Below, in pieces: positions 25,727 through 36,563 of a DNA stretch of 64,000 bases. Source of the DNA: Saccoglossus kowalevskii. Its lineage: Eukaryota; Hemichordata; Enteropneusta; Harrimaniidae. The number at the start of each line of letters is the position of its first letter. The first letter of the stretch is position 1. The stretch spans positions 338,159 to 402,158 of the forward strand of contig NW_003152254.1 of assembly GCF_000003605.2 (NCBI RefSeq), given 5' to 3'. The notes beneath the pieces are model-generated. The model was given only the letters and a program-made list of their open reading frames with translations, did no database searches and was not told the origin of the DNA. The position numbers were made by a program, and so were the translations under genes.

Positions 25727-27305
25727 TAAATCATGACGCCTTACATAAGCACACTGTTTTTATCCCACTGATAATAGTATATCTGGGAATCTTTTACTAT
25801 ATGACGCAAGTGCAAATGATTTTTTTTTCTTTTTTCTCAATTTAAAAAGACAATTTCTCATTTCAAATTGTTTGATTATTTAATGGGATTAACTTATTGT
25901 TTATGATAAAATAAAGTATATCAAAATGTTATAATAATACTAAACCGTATCCTAGTGTGGGATCTCGGTGGAAATACACAAAAGTAAAAGCATAAAAAAG
26001 TTACAAATTGATCAGATGATGTCATTTCTGTAATGAATCACGCTACTATACCAGCAACTTTTACAGTTCAAAATATCAAATAATGCCAAAATGTGATTAC
26101 ATTCAATTATAGGTGTATGTAAATATAGTTTTAAAATGTCTGCAATTGTAATTCAATTCGTCTAAACTAATACATCATTAATCGCCCTAGGCCACAAACA
26201 TGTTTCTCTAATGATTCGTAAATTAAAAAAATGGAAAAAATAAAATATAACGTGTTATGCTTTTAATTTAAATATTTGTCACTCATGAAATACATACACT
26301 TTTCAAATACCTTTACACTGCAACATACATAGCAGGGCATAGTGTTCCAGATTTTTTTAGCGGGTGCGTTGGCAAGTTTTTGGCAATTAATATGTCGCTG
26401 TTAATATGTTCTTCTATTTCGTGTTGGCAGTAGCCACATAAACGTCACAGTTGAGTTGAAAAACAACATGATACATCATTGTGATTACAAATGTACAACC
26501 ATTATCTAACACCCCGACTCGTGTATTTTACTTATTTTCGTTATCATGTCGAACTACATCAAGGATAAAAAAAAATATTTCTTGAGTAAATAAAGTTATG
26601 TCAATATAGTGAAAATAGTATTAATAGTGGGACACAATAAAGCTTTTAAAACAATTATGATAATAACAAAATGGGGTAAGTGAATATTATAAAACGTTAG
26701 TAAATATAGTTCACCCAGCAAGTTATTCGTATTTCAATAAATTCCACATTTTTCGTTAATGCCGCAATATTAAAAAAACAGGCACACAACCTATGTATGA
26801 CACATAAAGTATTATTAAAATTTAAAACGAATGTCGAATTTCCGGGAATTAAAAAATATTCAATAATTGTGAATACTCTTGTTTTTACCCGCCGTTAGGT
26901 GGACAACATGTTGTATTTAAAAATGGAAATTAACAAAATACTACTGAAAGTTGTCTAACAACCAAAAGCATTCCCTCATATATGTGAACATAACATTAAA
27001 TCACATCGTGTATACTCAGTATTTTTAAAAAATGATACCAATTAATGTATTTTTTCCTTCGTAGATAGAGACACAATGCTATACTGGTGATACAAAATAT
27101 GCACTTCAATGTTAAGTCACTTCCTTTAGGATTTAAAACATGTGACGTCACTCGATGCAGTAATGTGACTTCATATAAAAAGGTACTCCCCGATGCTTGT
27201 TTCCTTTCCGTCCGAAACAGCCGTGCATACAAGTAAAACAATAATAGATTACTCAATCTATCGTTAAAAAAGTTCTACAAAAAAGTTAGAAAAAGGCGTG
27301 TTGTT

Positions 27306-27388
27306 CTAGCGAAACCTCCATAAAATTGAACAGATGAGTATTGAGCAGAGAATGTGCCAAGTCCTTCCTCCCAGCACCGCTGACCCGC
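27306..27388 (-). CDS. Gene C last exon: membrane-anchoring tail
   Basis: Encodes SGSAVLGGRTWHILCSILIC then SILWRFR and stop. It differs from the gene B exon at 3 of 83 bases, and all three changes alter the amino acid. Confidence 0.8.
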
Positions 27389-30300
27389 CTGTAAATTTAC
27401 ACAAAAAATAGTTAGTGATAAAGCAGAACTACGACATTAGTAAATTTCTGTAAGATGTATTTGATGTATGAACCGAGCATTATTTGCATTGATTTTGCCG
27501 ACATATAATGTTGCAGCAATACTATTTGAACTTGGCCTTGAACTTGAGATTCGAACGCAATTACATTGCTGCAAGTATCATTAAATTATTATAAGTCTGA
27601 ATATTTATCTCTGAAACTAGCAATAAGCGAAATAATACTGCGATCGGGAAAAATACATGGCTACATTATTTACACTGCCATGCGTAAATGACCTTCAGGA
27701 AATAAGGGTTATTGTGTACGTTTTTAATATTGCTATTCGTATTTGCTATAAGATGTTAGTTTTCTCAGTTTAGAAGGGATCAAGCTCCATGTCAGGGGCG
27801 AACTGTTAATCGCTGCTTTCTGGAAAAGTTAACGGTCGTCAGCCTCAACACTAATTATTGTTCCAACCTCTGGCCAACATTCAGAATGACTGCTCCCCGT
27901 TTTTTTAGTGGATCTATTGGCGGGAAAGTCCATGGACGGTTTTGGTCCCAGTCCGTCCCTGCTCTTAGTCCTATTATTTTGTTCATTGCAAGCATCTCAA
28001 TTATTAGTAAACAAGTGCCTTACGATTGAAATAGAATATAATTACTACGAATTGTACGATAGTTAAAAAGGAATGTGGTTACTACGAATTGTAATTTAAT
28101 TAAAGCAGAAGTAATTACTACACATTGTTATCTAATTGAACAAATATAATTAATGGGAATTGTACAATAATTAAAGCTAATGTAATTACGTTAATTGAAA
28201 CGAATTGTATTACTACGAATTGTATATTAGTTAAAATAAAACTTACTCGTCTTGACCAAGACCCAGTCACTGACGTACTGTCCCATTAATTCCGGATCTT
28301 GATTGGATTCGCACTTCATGATCTTCCCGTCGTCTTCCTCGGCGAACGTAGCGTAGTACGTACTCCAGGTTTTGTAAGTGGCTCCATCGGTATGTTCATG
28401 AATCTCCTCCTCCCCTTGGCCGTAGAATGTGTCCCCCATGTACCAGTAAATTTTAGCAGCAGGGCGACCTCTTAAAGCTTTGCATTTTAGTTCCTGTTTT
28501 TCGCCTGGTTTGGCCCAGTATTCTTCACCTCGGCCATGGTCTATTATGTCGACCTCCTCTACAAGATCTGTTAGAAAAACAACAGTGGGTGCGTTATTTT
28601 TATAGAATGACACTTGATTTAAAGCAGCTCGAGCCAAAGTCAAATTCTGCAATAATAGACATATTATTGCTTTTATGCGCGATGAATTATGGTGATGTAT
28701 GATGGTATTTTAATTAATGCCACAGTGTCAAAAACAAGTGAAAAATGTACATATTTGCTAAACAATTGCATGAAAGGTATTTTCTTTGATGCAATTTTTT
28801 AAACTTAAAGCGGAGGGTCATCACCTGCGCACGCACGGGAATTGGGTTCCAAGCGACGATAACAACACACGCTAAAAACGCAAAGGCTCATGGGTAGATG
28901 CTTGTTTGTAAACAATGACACGCTATGGCATCTGACGCATGCGCCGGTGACGACTCGCCCGCTTTAATGCTGTTACTGCAATGTAACGAAATCATGAAAA
29001 AAATTACACCGCGGACAACGCAGCATCAAACAAGCCCCGGAAGTTCGAGCGGAATGTGTCGTGTTAGTCGTACTTTTATTATTAACATGCCATCAAGACA
29101 CAGGCAATAAAACACAATCACGCAAACGTTTTCAAGATACAAGAGATCCGAAATGTTATGTTTACACTGGTTTCCATGGTGAAAATATTCCTCCATATCT
29201 CAACATTGTGCTTGATGAAATGAAATACAAATAGCATTAGTTATACGATTCCTGATATTGTTAAAATATTTAAAAAGTTCAGTATGATAATATTCAAGTT
29301 AAAGTTTTCTCCTATATACACATTGCACATATGCGCAGTAGTGTGGAATTCGAATTCGGTACAAACTTCAATGACGATGATGATTTACAATGATGTAACG
29401 TGAAATGTTGTTCAGTATAAGCTCAGACAGCTAATAAATTAGTTGTCTGAGCTATAACGCAGACAACACGTGTGCGAGCTCTTGCGTAACACAGCTGGGA
29501 AACGGTGTTAGAATTCGAATAGAATCAATAATCGATTCATGACAAATATTTTTCCTATCCTCTGATCCACTGTTTCTGGCTTTTGAACCAGGAATTCTAT
29601 GAAGACTGTGGGTATATGTATTGTATTATCTTCGCAAAGTCCTTGGCTAACTAGGGATGAAAATGACTAGTACATAAGCAATTGTATTCGACTTAATATT
29701 GGGGAAGTGTTATAGTGTGCGTCGTGCGCCAAAAAATCATGTACATCCTGGTACGTACTATAAAGTACTGGCTCATTTTCAGTTTTACTTAAGAAGAGTA
29801 TTGAATGAGTCAGACGTCATCACAAACTAAAATTTGAGGTAATCGTAAACAACCAAATTGACATACATTTTGTATGTCACAGTGGTGGTAGGGTAGCTAC
29901 ACTGTTCGGAAGAGTCTCATCACCTAGCCCAAAGTACAGTTTTCTGAGAGTTTTCTTTTTTTTTCACCGTTGAGGGGGATGCTCGGCGACAAAAATGCTC
30001 GAATGACCACTGGTAGCCACATTACGTAGCACGCTCGCGACGAAAATATGGGAATCAGGATTTTACTACCGGTCGCCCAAGAGCATGTTTGTCTCAGTTG
30101 GCACAGGTTTAATAGACACACTAGTATATCTTATTCCAGAAATATCTTACACTTCATTTCGTGTGTACGACATTGGAGCCCCAAATTCGTCTATGTAAAT
30201 TAAAGCTGAGGGTTCATCACCTGCGCGAACGCGAGAATTGAGTCCCATTCGACAATAACAACGCACGCTAAAAACGCAAAGGCTCATGGGTACACGCTTG

Positions 30301-33300
30301 TTTACAAACAACGAAACGCTACGACCGTCTGCCGAAGGTCACGACTCCCCCGCTTTAAGTCAATGACACGAAGTCTACTTACTGTATACTTTCAGTACTG
30401 TTTCACCATGGCCAGTTTCCCTGGCAACATAGAAATCTATAGCGCATTGAAATATTCCGTTATCGACGAGCTCTAGACGAGATATGGTGATGTCAGCTTG
30501 AGGCCCAGTGAGAGTGACCCGCCCAACATAGCGACCGAACGCCTCACCAACACCGTTGTCAACCTGGCTGAAAACTGCTTCAGTTTCTCCCGTCACTTCA
30601 GACTTCATTGTCCAGACTTTTGTGAGATGCTGAGCGTCATCTTCCGGCTCTTCATAGGAACATTTTAGAGTAGCAGAGCCAAGTCGTTCTCCCTCCACCT
30701 CGGGCAGAGTGTATACCTCAAGAGCATGCACAAATGGCGTAGATAATACAACTAAGTGAAAAAAGTTATACATAAAAATATATAAGTTTAGAAACACCTC
30801 ATTATATAGTATATCATGACAGCGAGGGTCCGTAATATCCAAACAAGTTAAAGTAAAAATCGTAGTATCAGAATTCATAACAGATTGTAATAAGATTGCG
30901 ACCGCCCACTTGTTGAAAATAAAACGTTTGTTGATTACATGACGTCGAACTATCTAATTATTAAAAAAATAATTTGAAAGCCATTGTAAATATGGAATCA
31001 GCTTTTGTTTTGTATGCGGTGTTGTGGGAAGTGTCCAGAGAAACCTATAATCCGACCTCCAACAAGTAACGACTGACAGCTGTACTATAAGGTTGAAAGT
31101 GATTTATTATTGAGTAAATTGACCTTAGACGAAATGGCCGCCGAGATATCGTTGACAATGAAATGCCGCGAGACTTGCTTTTCCCTACAAATAATGTTTC
31201 ATTCTAGCCCATCACGCGTCCACGGCTGCAGGTATTAATGTTACATATTCAAGCGGGGCAATACACTCGATGACAGGAGAGAATAGAACATACTTAAATT
31301 TGAGGGGATGAAAACAAGTCTTGTGAATTTCTCGTTCTGAACGAGTTTTCGACGGGCATTTGCAACTAAGGTAAATTAGTGGGAGCAGAGCTACGCCATA
31401 GAATGTTCAATGATGGTTGCCAGGCGGTGAAAATGCCCGGATTTCCACTGTATTACGCGTAATTTCTAGGACCTGAGTGCAGCTGCCGGTCATTACATGC
31501 TGGTGGTTTCACTGCAGGTCTCTCTGGACCCACGGATATTTTAAAGCAAAAGTTTTTAAAAAGTATATAAAAAAAGTAGATTCAAATTAGATGATATGGG
31601 TCGCTATTGGGCCTCTTTTTTGTACCGCTAATGTCATTTCAAAACTATATTCATCCGCACCAATGAGTTACTGTGATTGGAAGGAAGGAAGCGAGGAAGG
31701 AAGGAAGGAAGGAAGGAAGGAAGGAAGGAAGGAAGGAAGGAATGAAGGAAGGAAGGAAGGAAGGAAGGAAGTAACGAAGGAAGGAAGGAATGAAGGAAAG
31801 AAGGAAGGAAGGAAGGAAGGAAGGAAGGAAGAAGGAAGCAAATAAGTTGTTTACTTGTCTGTATCATGTACATTCTAATATATTATCCTATTAATGATAG
31901 TAAGTAAGTAAACGAGTAAACGAGTAAGTAAGTAAGTATGTATGTATTATACACAAGAGAGCAAGCAAGGTAGTATTTATGTAGATACATAAAGAAAGAG
32001 AGAAAGAAGAAGGAAAAGAGATTTTTTTAATTACTTTTATTACAGCATATTTCAGCTAAAAGAGTGGTATGTTACAATTCAAATTTGAGAAAGAAAGAAA
32101 TTAATAAATATATTAATAACAAATAAATAAATAAAACTATTTTGTACCGTGATATGCTGCCCAGCTGTCGTTGTTCAGAAACAAAGCCCGCTCCGACGAT
32201 GAATGAAAATCCCGTATTCATGTGCTCCACAAATACCTAAATATTTAGATAACGCACGCGCGCATACAAATATAAAGGGCTGGGTAGCTTGTAAAACAGA
32301 CACAGAAAAACAACAACGTGGATATATTATGTCTCGTAGGACAAATATGGAGTCGTTTTCCTCGCTGGGAGAGAGCTTTAGCTCCGCTAGGTTTCCGATA
32401 AACCTTGAACGCTTTCAGCGTAGCTCTCTAGGGTGTTTAGCAAGGCGCAGTAGATCGCTGGTAGTGTCTGCGATCACGCACGGCGGAAGAGCCAGAGTAT
32501 TCCTCCTGTGTGTCGTGTTGTTAGCCACAGTGACGTCGTACAAAACGATGAGTTATTTCCGGCGACCTAAAGCGGCGTATCGTGGACGAGATAAATCGGC
32601 CGTAGCGGCAAATTTGATGTTCGATTCCAACATTGGGAAAGCGATTGGAGCACCGATGATAAATACGAAAGGTCGATATGATGAAATGAATAGTGAAAGT
32701 AATCTAAAGACACCCGCTGTGAATGCTCACCAGGTTTGATTTTTATGTATAATAGTATTTTTCACTTTTTCGACATATGAACACTACACTACACTACACT
32801 ACACTACACTACACTACGCTACGCTACGCTACGCTACACTACACTACACTACACTACACCACACTACACTACACTACACTACACTACACTACACTACACT
32901 ACACTACACTACACTACACTATATTGCCTCCTACTACACTACACTACACTACACTACACTACACTACACTACACTACACTACACTACACTACACTACACT
33001 ACACTACACTACACTACACTACACTACACTACACTACACTACACTACGATGCGTAATCTACACTATAACCCTCTGCGTTTCTCCACATTGCTCTATTATT
33101 ACTGTGTATTACATTACACTACATATATTTTTGAATCACAATTATTGATCGCATATTACGTAACAAATATATCTCGGACTAGCACATTCAAAAGAAGTGC
33201 AGTGCATGTTCAACTGTGTACGCCAAACACTCGACGTGATTGCCATTTTGACCACATACGTGCACATGATCCTGAAAACCGTAGTTGCAGCACTCGGCTT

Positions 33301-35138
33301 CGTGGTTATTTTAATGCGAGCGGTGTAAATGGCGGTATAATTATACTTAATGCTAAAACGTAACAATATCGACACAATAAAATGGCCGTCTCAGTCAGCC
33401 TCGTTCGCAGGCATCGTATTAATAGATTGTTACGTGTTACTAGTATCTTAAAACTGAAATGAATAATACATAATAATTGTGCTACCTTTACAATTGTGAC
33501 TTGTAAGCAAGCAAACATGTTGAGTGAACTTCAGTAATAACAAGTTTGATCAGTTGCTAAGGAGACAAAATCAAACCAGTACATCACGTACCGTCTCATC
33601 CGCGCCTTAAATAATAGCTGACCTCATTTATAAAGAGAACTGGGACGTGCAAATAATGCTTTTAGCGTTCTTGGTTTGCATGTGTGTTCAATAAGTGATT
33701 TTTTTTAAATAGTACAAATTTAAAACTGCAATACTTTCAAGTTGATCCACAAAGAGCGACAACTTTAACCCGACGAGATCTGAAAATAAAGTGTTTCTTT
33801 GAATATGTGGCATTTTTATTTTATTTTTATTTTAGGTATTGTTTGTTAAATTATTTATTTTCAATTAGTGTAAATTTTGGGCAGAGCTTTTTTTACTAAC
33901 GTGATTGCAAAACATTCGTGTGCGATTTTGCACTCGCATTAGTAAAAAAAGACCCGCCAGTGAAGTTAGTCGAAATATTTCAAACAAATTAATTAAAAAA
34001 ATTAAAAAATGCCAAAAATCAGTAAAATAATAATAATAAAGCAAGACAACACAAAGAATCTCAATCTAATCAGATTGAGATGTGTAACAGTAGACGTGTA
34101 CAGAGGGCATAAACACGATTGACAGTGTGTCCTTGTGTTTGTTCAATGAGCTAGTGTAAAACAATGGTACACCGCCGCAGAAAATAATTGCAAGTTGAGC
34201 CACGGTTGAATTCTGAAATTAACACACTCGTTGCGCGGGACAGTTGAACACGTGTCAATGACAGAAATAGATAACTGCGAGGCCAACTTCTGTTCACATA
34301 AGCTGTGCGAGTCATTGTTTATATAGCGTCAACATGGCACACAGAACAAACACAGCGAGGCATCACACACAAACCTAACATCGACAAAAAATATCTCACG
34401 GCCAAAAGAACTTTATTCAAATTAGTGATTAATCATTAATTTGCAAATCCGCCATTGTCGTTGAAACATTTGTTCAGTTGTAGAAAGCTAGCTATCTCGA
34501 AGAACAAGAATTAATTTATTTGTTTACCACAAAACTAGATTTTTATATATTCAATGATGTTAACAAAGATGAAATGCTGCACATAATTCGCTTTCAAATG
34601 TTAGCGAATTATATTTTAGTCGGGCTGTTCAAAGAAACTGTAAAACTTGTATGTGTTATTTTCCAACTTTCTATACAACTAAAATTATATAATTATATTA
34701 AATAGAATATACTATATTGGATACCCGGTGTCCGTGCACAATAACAATGCCACGGTTATGCAGATTTTAAATGGGTAGCTACTTAATGCCCCCTACTTAA
34801 GAGAATGCCGGTTAATGTATGCATAATATGGCTGCCTCTCATATACTTGACACTGATAACTGAGTTCAGTATGCTCAATAAAGCAAACGACTGCCAACCT
34901 GATGGCCAATAAACGCGTCATACTCTTCAGTATATTTATGAAGTGAGGCGAGGTGGACGCTTTGTCTCACTCGTCGATGTTTATATGTGTATGCCGTGCT
35001 ACGGTCTCCATAATCTCACGACCATCTTATTTATTTACATTCGAATAAAACAGAGTTAAACGAGTTGGGTCCAATAAAGTCATCCTTTCACCTACCTGTG
35101 ATGCAGAAGTTGAACAGTTTCGTCCAAGATGGCGACAT
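27306..35138 (-). CDS. Gene C: V-C2 surface protein, complete, 4 exons
   Basis: Exons 35096-35138, 30383-30751, 28247-28567 and 27306-27388 are all phase 1 with GT-AG introns, giving 271 residues. The signal peptide (MSPSWTKLFNFCIT with VVLSTPFVHA from the V exon) probably cleaves before LEV. The V domain is at residues about 26-137, the C2 domain at about 138-244 and the tail at 245-271. The introns are 4,344, 1,815 and 858 bp. Intron 2 gained two TTAA MITEs, and intron 3 gained a ~35-bp repeat, relative to gene B. Intron 1 hosts an opposite-strand ORF. Product: predicted plasma-membrane receptor or adhesion molecule, GPI-linked or with a 3-residue tail. The exon set is secure; function is inferred from the fold. 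Confidence 0.87.
27511..27574. repeat. Inverted repeat in gene C last intron
   Basis: Arms TTGCAGCAAT (27511-27520) and ATTGCTGCAA (27565-27574) pair perfectly. It is the counterpart of the gene B stem at 20644-20704. Confidence 0.5.
27785..27970. repeat. Dispersed repeat, copy 1
   Basis: Shares CAGCACTAATT-like, CCAACCTCTGGCCAACATTC, ACTGCTCCCC and CTATTGGCGGGAAAGTCCA segments in order with 58385-58592. A diverged interspersed repeat inserted in gene C intron 3, of unknown class. Confidence 0.55.
28034..28240. repeat. Degenerate ~35-bp tandem repeat beside a splice donor
   Basis: Five to six units around TAATTACTACGAATTGTA and AGTTAAA. The array ends about 6 bp from the donor of the gene C C2 exon (28246). 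It is absent from the paralogous gene B intron. Confidence 0.55.
28247..28567 (-). CDS. Gene C C2-type Ig exon
   Basis: The acceptor is TTTTTCTAACAG and the donor GTAAGT. 107 residues: LVEEVDIIDHGRG start, LKCKALRGRPAAKIYWYMGD and KIMKCESNQDPE. By my count about one third of residues differ from the gene B exon. Confidence 0.9.
28805..28967. mobile_element. TTAA-family MITE, copy 4
   Basis: Full-length, with TTAA at both edges, ends AGCGGAGGGTCATCACCTGC and GGTGACGACTCGCCCGCT, and the family core between. Located in gene C intron 2. Confidence 0.8.
30200..30358. mobile_element. TTAA-family MITE, copy 5
   Basis: Full-length but diverged, with TTAA at both edges. It ends 24 bp from the donor end of the gene C V exon (30383), inside intron 2. 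Confidence 0.78.
30383..30751 (-). CDS. Gene C V-type Ig exon
   Basis: The acceptor is TTTTTTCACTTAG and the donor GTAAGT. 123 residues with LKCSYEEPEDDAQH, KVWTM, SRLELVDNGIFQCAIDFY and G-strand GHGETVLKVYS. Confidence 0.9.
31679..31838. repeat. (GGAA)n microsatellite
   Basis: About 40 GGAA/GAAG tetranucleotides with a few interruptions. Open frames on both strands here are trivial products of the repeat. GGAA is also the ETS-factor core, but no use can be shown. Confidence 0.9.
32203..32739 (+). CDS. Possible 5' exon of a type II membrane protein
   Basis: An ORF of 178 codons with GC content near 50%, well above its flanks. The first Met gives MKIPYSCAPQ, but the second, at 32329 (MSRRTNMESFSSLGESFSSA), looks better. 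It has a basic Ser/Arg-rich N-terminus of about 50 residues, then a hydrophobic segment VFLLCVVLLATVTSY, then a polar basic stem (YFRRPKAAYRGRDKS). This is the layout of Golgi type II enzymes such as glycosyl- or sulfotransferases. The ORF ends at CACCAG followed by GTTTGA, which could be a weak donor, so a catalytic domain might lie in later exons that I cannot find. It is nested opposite gene C intron 1. I do not recognise the protein, and it may be spurious. Confidence 0.4.
   Translation: MKIPYSCAPQIPKYLDNARAHTNIKGWVACKTDTEKQQRGYIMSRRTNMESFSSLGESFSSARFPINLERFQRSSLGCLARRSRSLVVSAITHGGRARVFLLCVVLLATVTSYKTMSYFRRPKAAYRGRDKSAVAANLMFDSNIGKAIGAPMINTKGRYDEMNSESNLKTPAVNAHQV
32781..33047. repeat. (ACACT)n pentanucleotide array
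   Basis: About 50 copies of ACACT, with a short ACGCT variant block near 32815-32833 and one interruption at 32921-32932. A 123-codon ORF over it is an artefact. Confidence 0.93.
35096..35138 (-). CDS. Gene C exon 1: signal-peptide start
   Basis: Encodes MSPSWTKLFNFCIT plus one base, with donor GTAGGT. Joining to the V exon gives one continuous hydrophobic core. A TATATA stretch lies about 65 bp upstream. Confidence 0.75.
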
Positions 35139-36560
35139 GCTGTTAGATTCTTGTTAAGAAGGCTAAGTTCTGTCTAGATGAGTAAATATAAAAATAACGT
35201 ATATATTGTCACCTCCACCGTTACACGCCTTGGTCACGTGATTACATCTCGTCTTATTCGACAGATGAAAAATGGTACCGGCTAGTGAACTATCGTCAGT
35301 TAACGGTTAATTTTTAATGAGATTAGAATTTGAGACAAACAACACACGTTTCTTTTATCTCTTGAAATAAATAAGCGGGAAACTCGGCGATATCGTCTGC
35401 CGACGATTTTAAAATAGTCCAGTGTGTGGGCTGACTGCTCCAAAACCGGATCAAGCAGCCAAATACAGGTCGTTGTGCATTTATAAGTAGGTGTCACACT
35501 CAGGTCTGTCTAAAGTCGTAGGTGACGTCATAATCGTGAAACAAATTAAACGCAAAATGTCTCTGTCTTTTGATGATGATTATGATCTTTTTTTTTATCT
35601 TGCGTACATAACTCGTTATTATTTGCCTAAGGTCTGAATCACGAATTATCATCCCCGCCCACTTAGTCACCAACGGTATCTCATGAACATACGCGCCATT
35701 AATTATCCAGATGTCCTATAAGCTAGTAATGTGTACGCACGTTGGGCAATGACCTACCCACATAATAATGGCCAGACCAATGAACGGAAACCCTCTGTTA
35801 TTGCAAACGAGAATTAATTTGATATTTGACTGCTGCTTTGAAAGTCAGAGTGTTCATAAATTGTATAAAGACCCAGTCAAGGGTAATAGCATTTCATGTA
35901 TTGCTTATTCTCCACACTAGTTCACTCCAGTCTGAACATGCGCAGATTACTGCGCAGATAACGATAATGCGGACATAATCGTCGCCCTATTTGTCCAGGT
36001 TGTCATGCTTCGCAACAATATATAAGCAATCACTAACACCTATATGGGGTTTAGGTTTTATACTTTATGCGTGGTCAGAAAAATTCAAGAAAACATGAAC
36101 ATTATTAAATTAAAAATGGTTATTAAATTCAACTAACAGTGTAACAAAAAGAGATAATTGTTTTTTTATTGTTGTTAGGTATACAATTTACACAACGAGT
36201 ACATCAACTAGTAAGCGAATAATTGTTTTAGATATAAAAAAAATGTGCAGTTTCACTTGTAATTAGTTGGGCGGAAAAGCGTACCCATGTCTTGGAGCAT
36301 GATATCGACACCGTGAATTCACTCTCAGGTGTGTAATGTGTCAAAATATTATTCTTGTAATTTAAAATTGTTATACTTTTGGCAAAATTCAGAAAATAAA
36401 CCTGCTTATATTTTTTTCTGTGTTTCTTTTCTAAATTTTTCATCAAGACATGTAAGTAAATATGCCCACTTGGTTCAAAATCTACAAAGGAATTCTAGAA
36501 AAATGCACAAATGTAGCATAATAATAGTGACCACTGTCTCAATGGACTGTCTTAATTGCA
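35139..36560. other. Upstream of gene C; no gene recognised
   Basis: Short ORFs only. It contains one TGACGTCA at 35523-35530, 385 bp upstream of the gene C start. Nothing else was recognised. Confidence 0.4.
35197..35211 (-). promoter_or_regulatory. Possible TATA element of gene C
   Basis: On the minus strand the sequence reads GACAATATATACGTT, about 60-70 bp upstream of the gene C start codon. The spacing would give a 5' untranslated region of about 30-40 bases. Weak, because the surroundings are AT-rich. Confidence 0.3.
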
Positions 36561-36563
36561 TTT

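Larger units (their letters stand above)
22533..27305. other. Interval between genes B and C; no gene recognised
   Basis: This is where a gene B first exon is expected, but none with hydrophobic coding, phase 1 and a donor was found. It contains an (AC)n run, a deleted MITE copy (25511) and two TGACGTCA sites (22782, 27143). The part near 27240-27305 matches the gene B 3' flank. Confidence 0.45.
30752..35095 (-). other. Intron 1 of gene C
   Basis: A 4,344-bp intron. It contains a GGAA microsatellite, a plus-strand ORF (32203-32739) and an (ACACT)n array. No further Ig exon was seen. Confidence 0.6.

Noticed and set aside
32777-33148. 123-codon Leu-His-Tyr-Thr ORF
   Set aside because: Translation of the (ACACT)n array.
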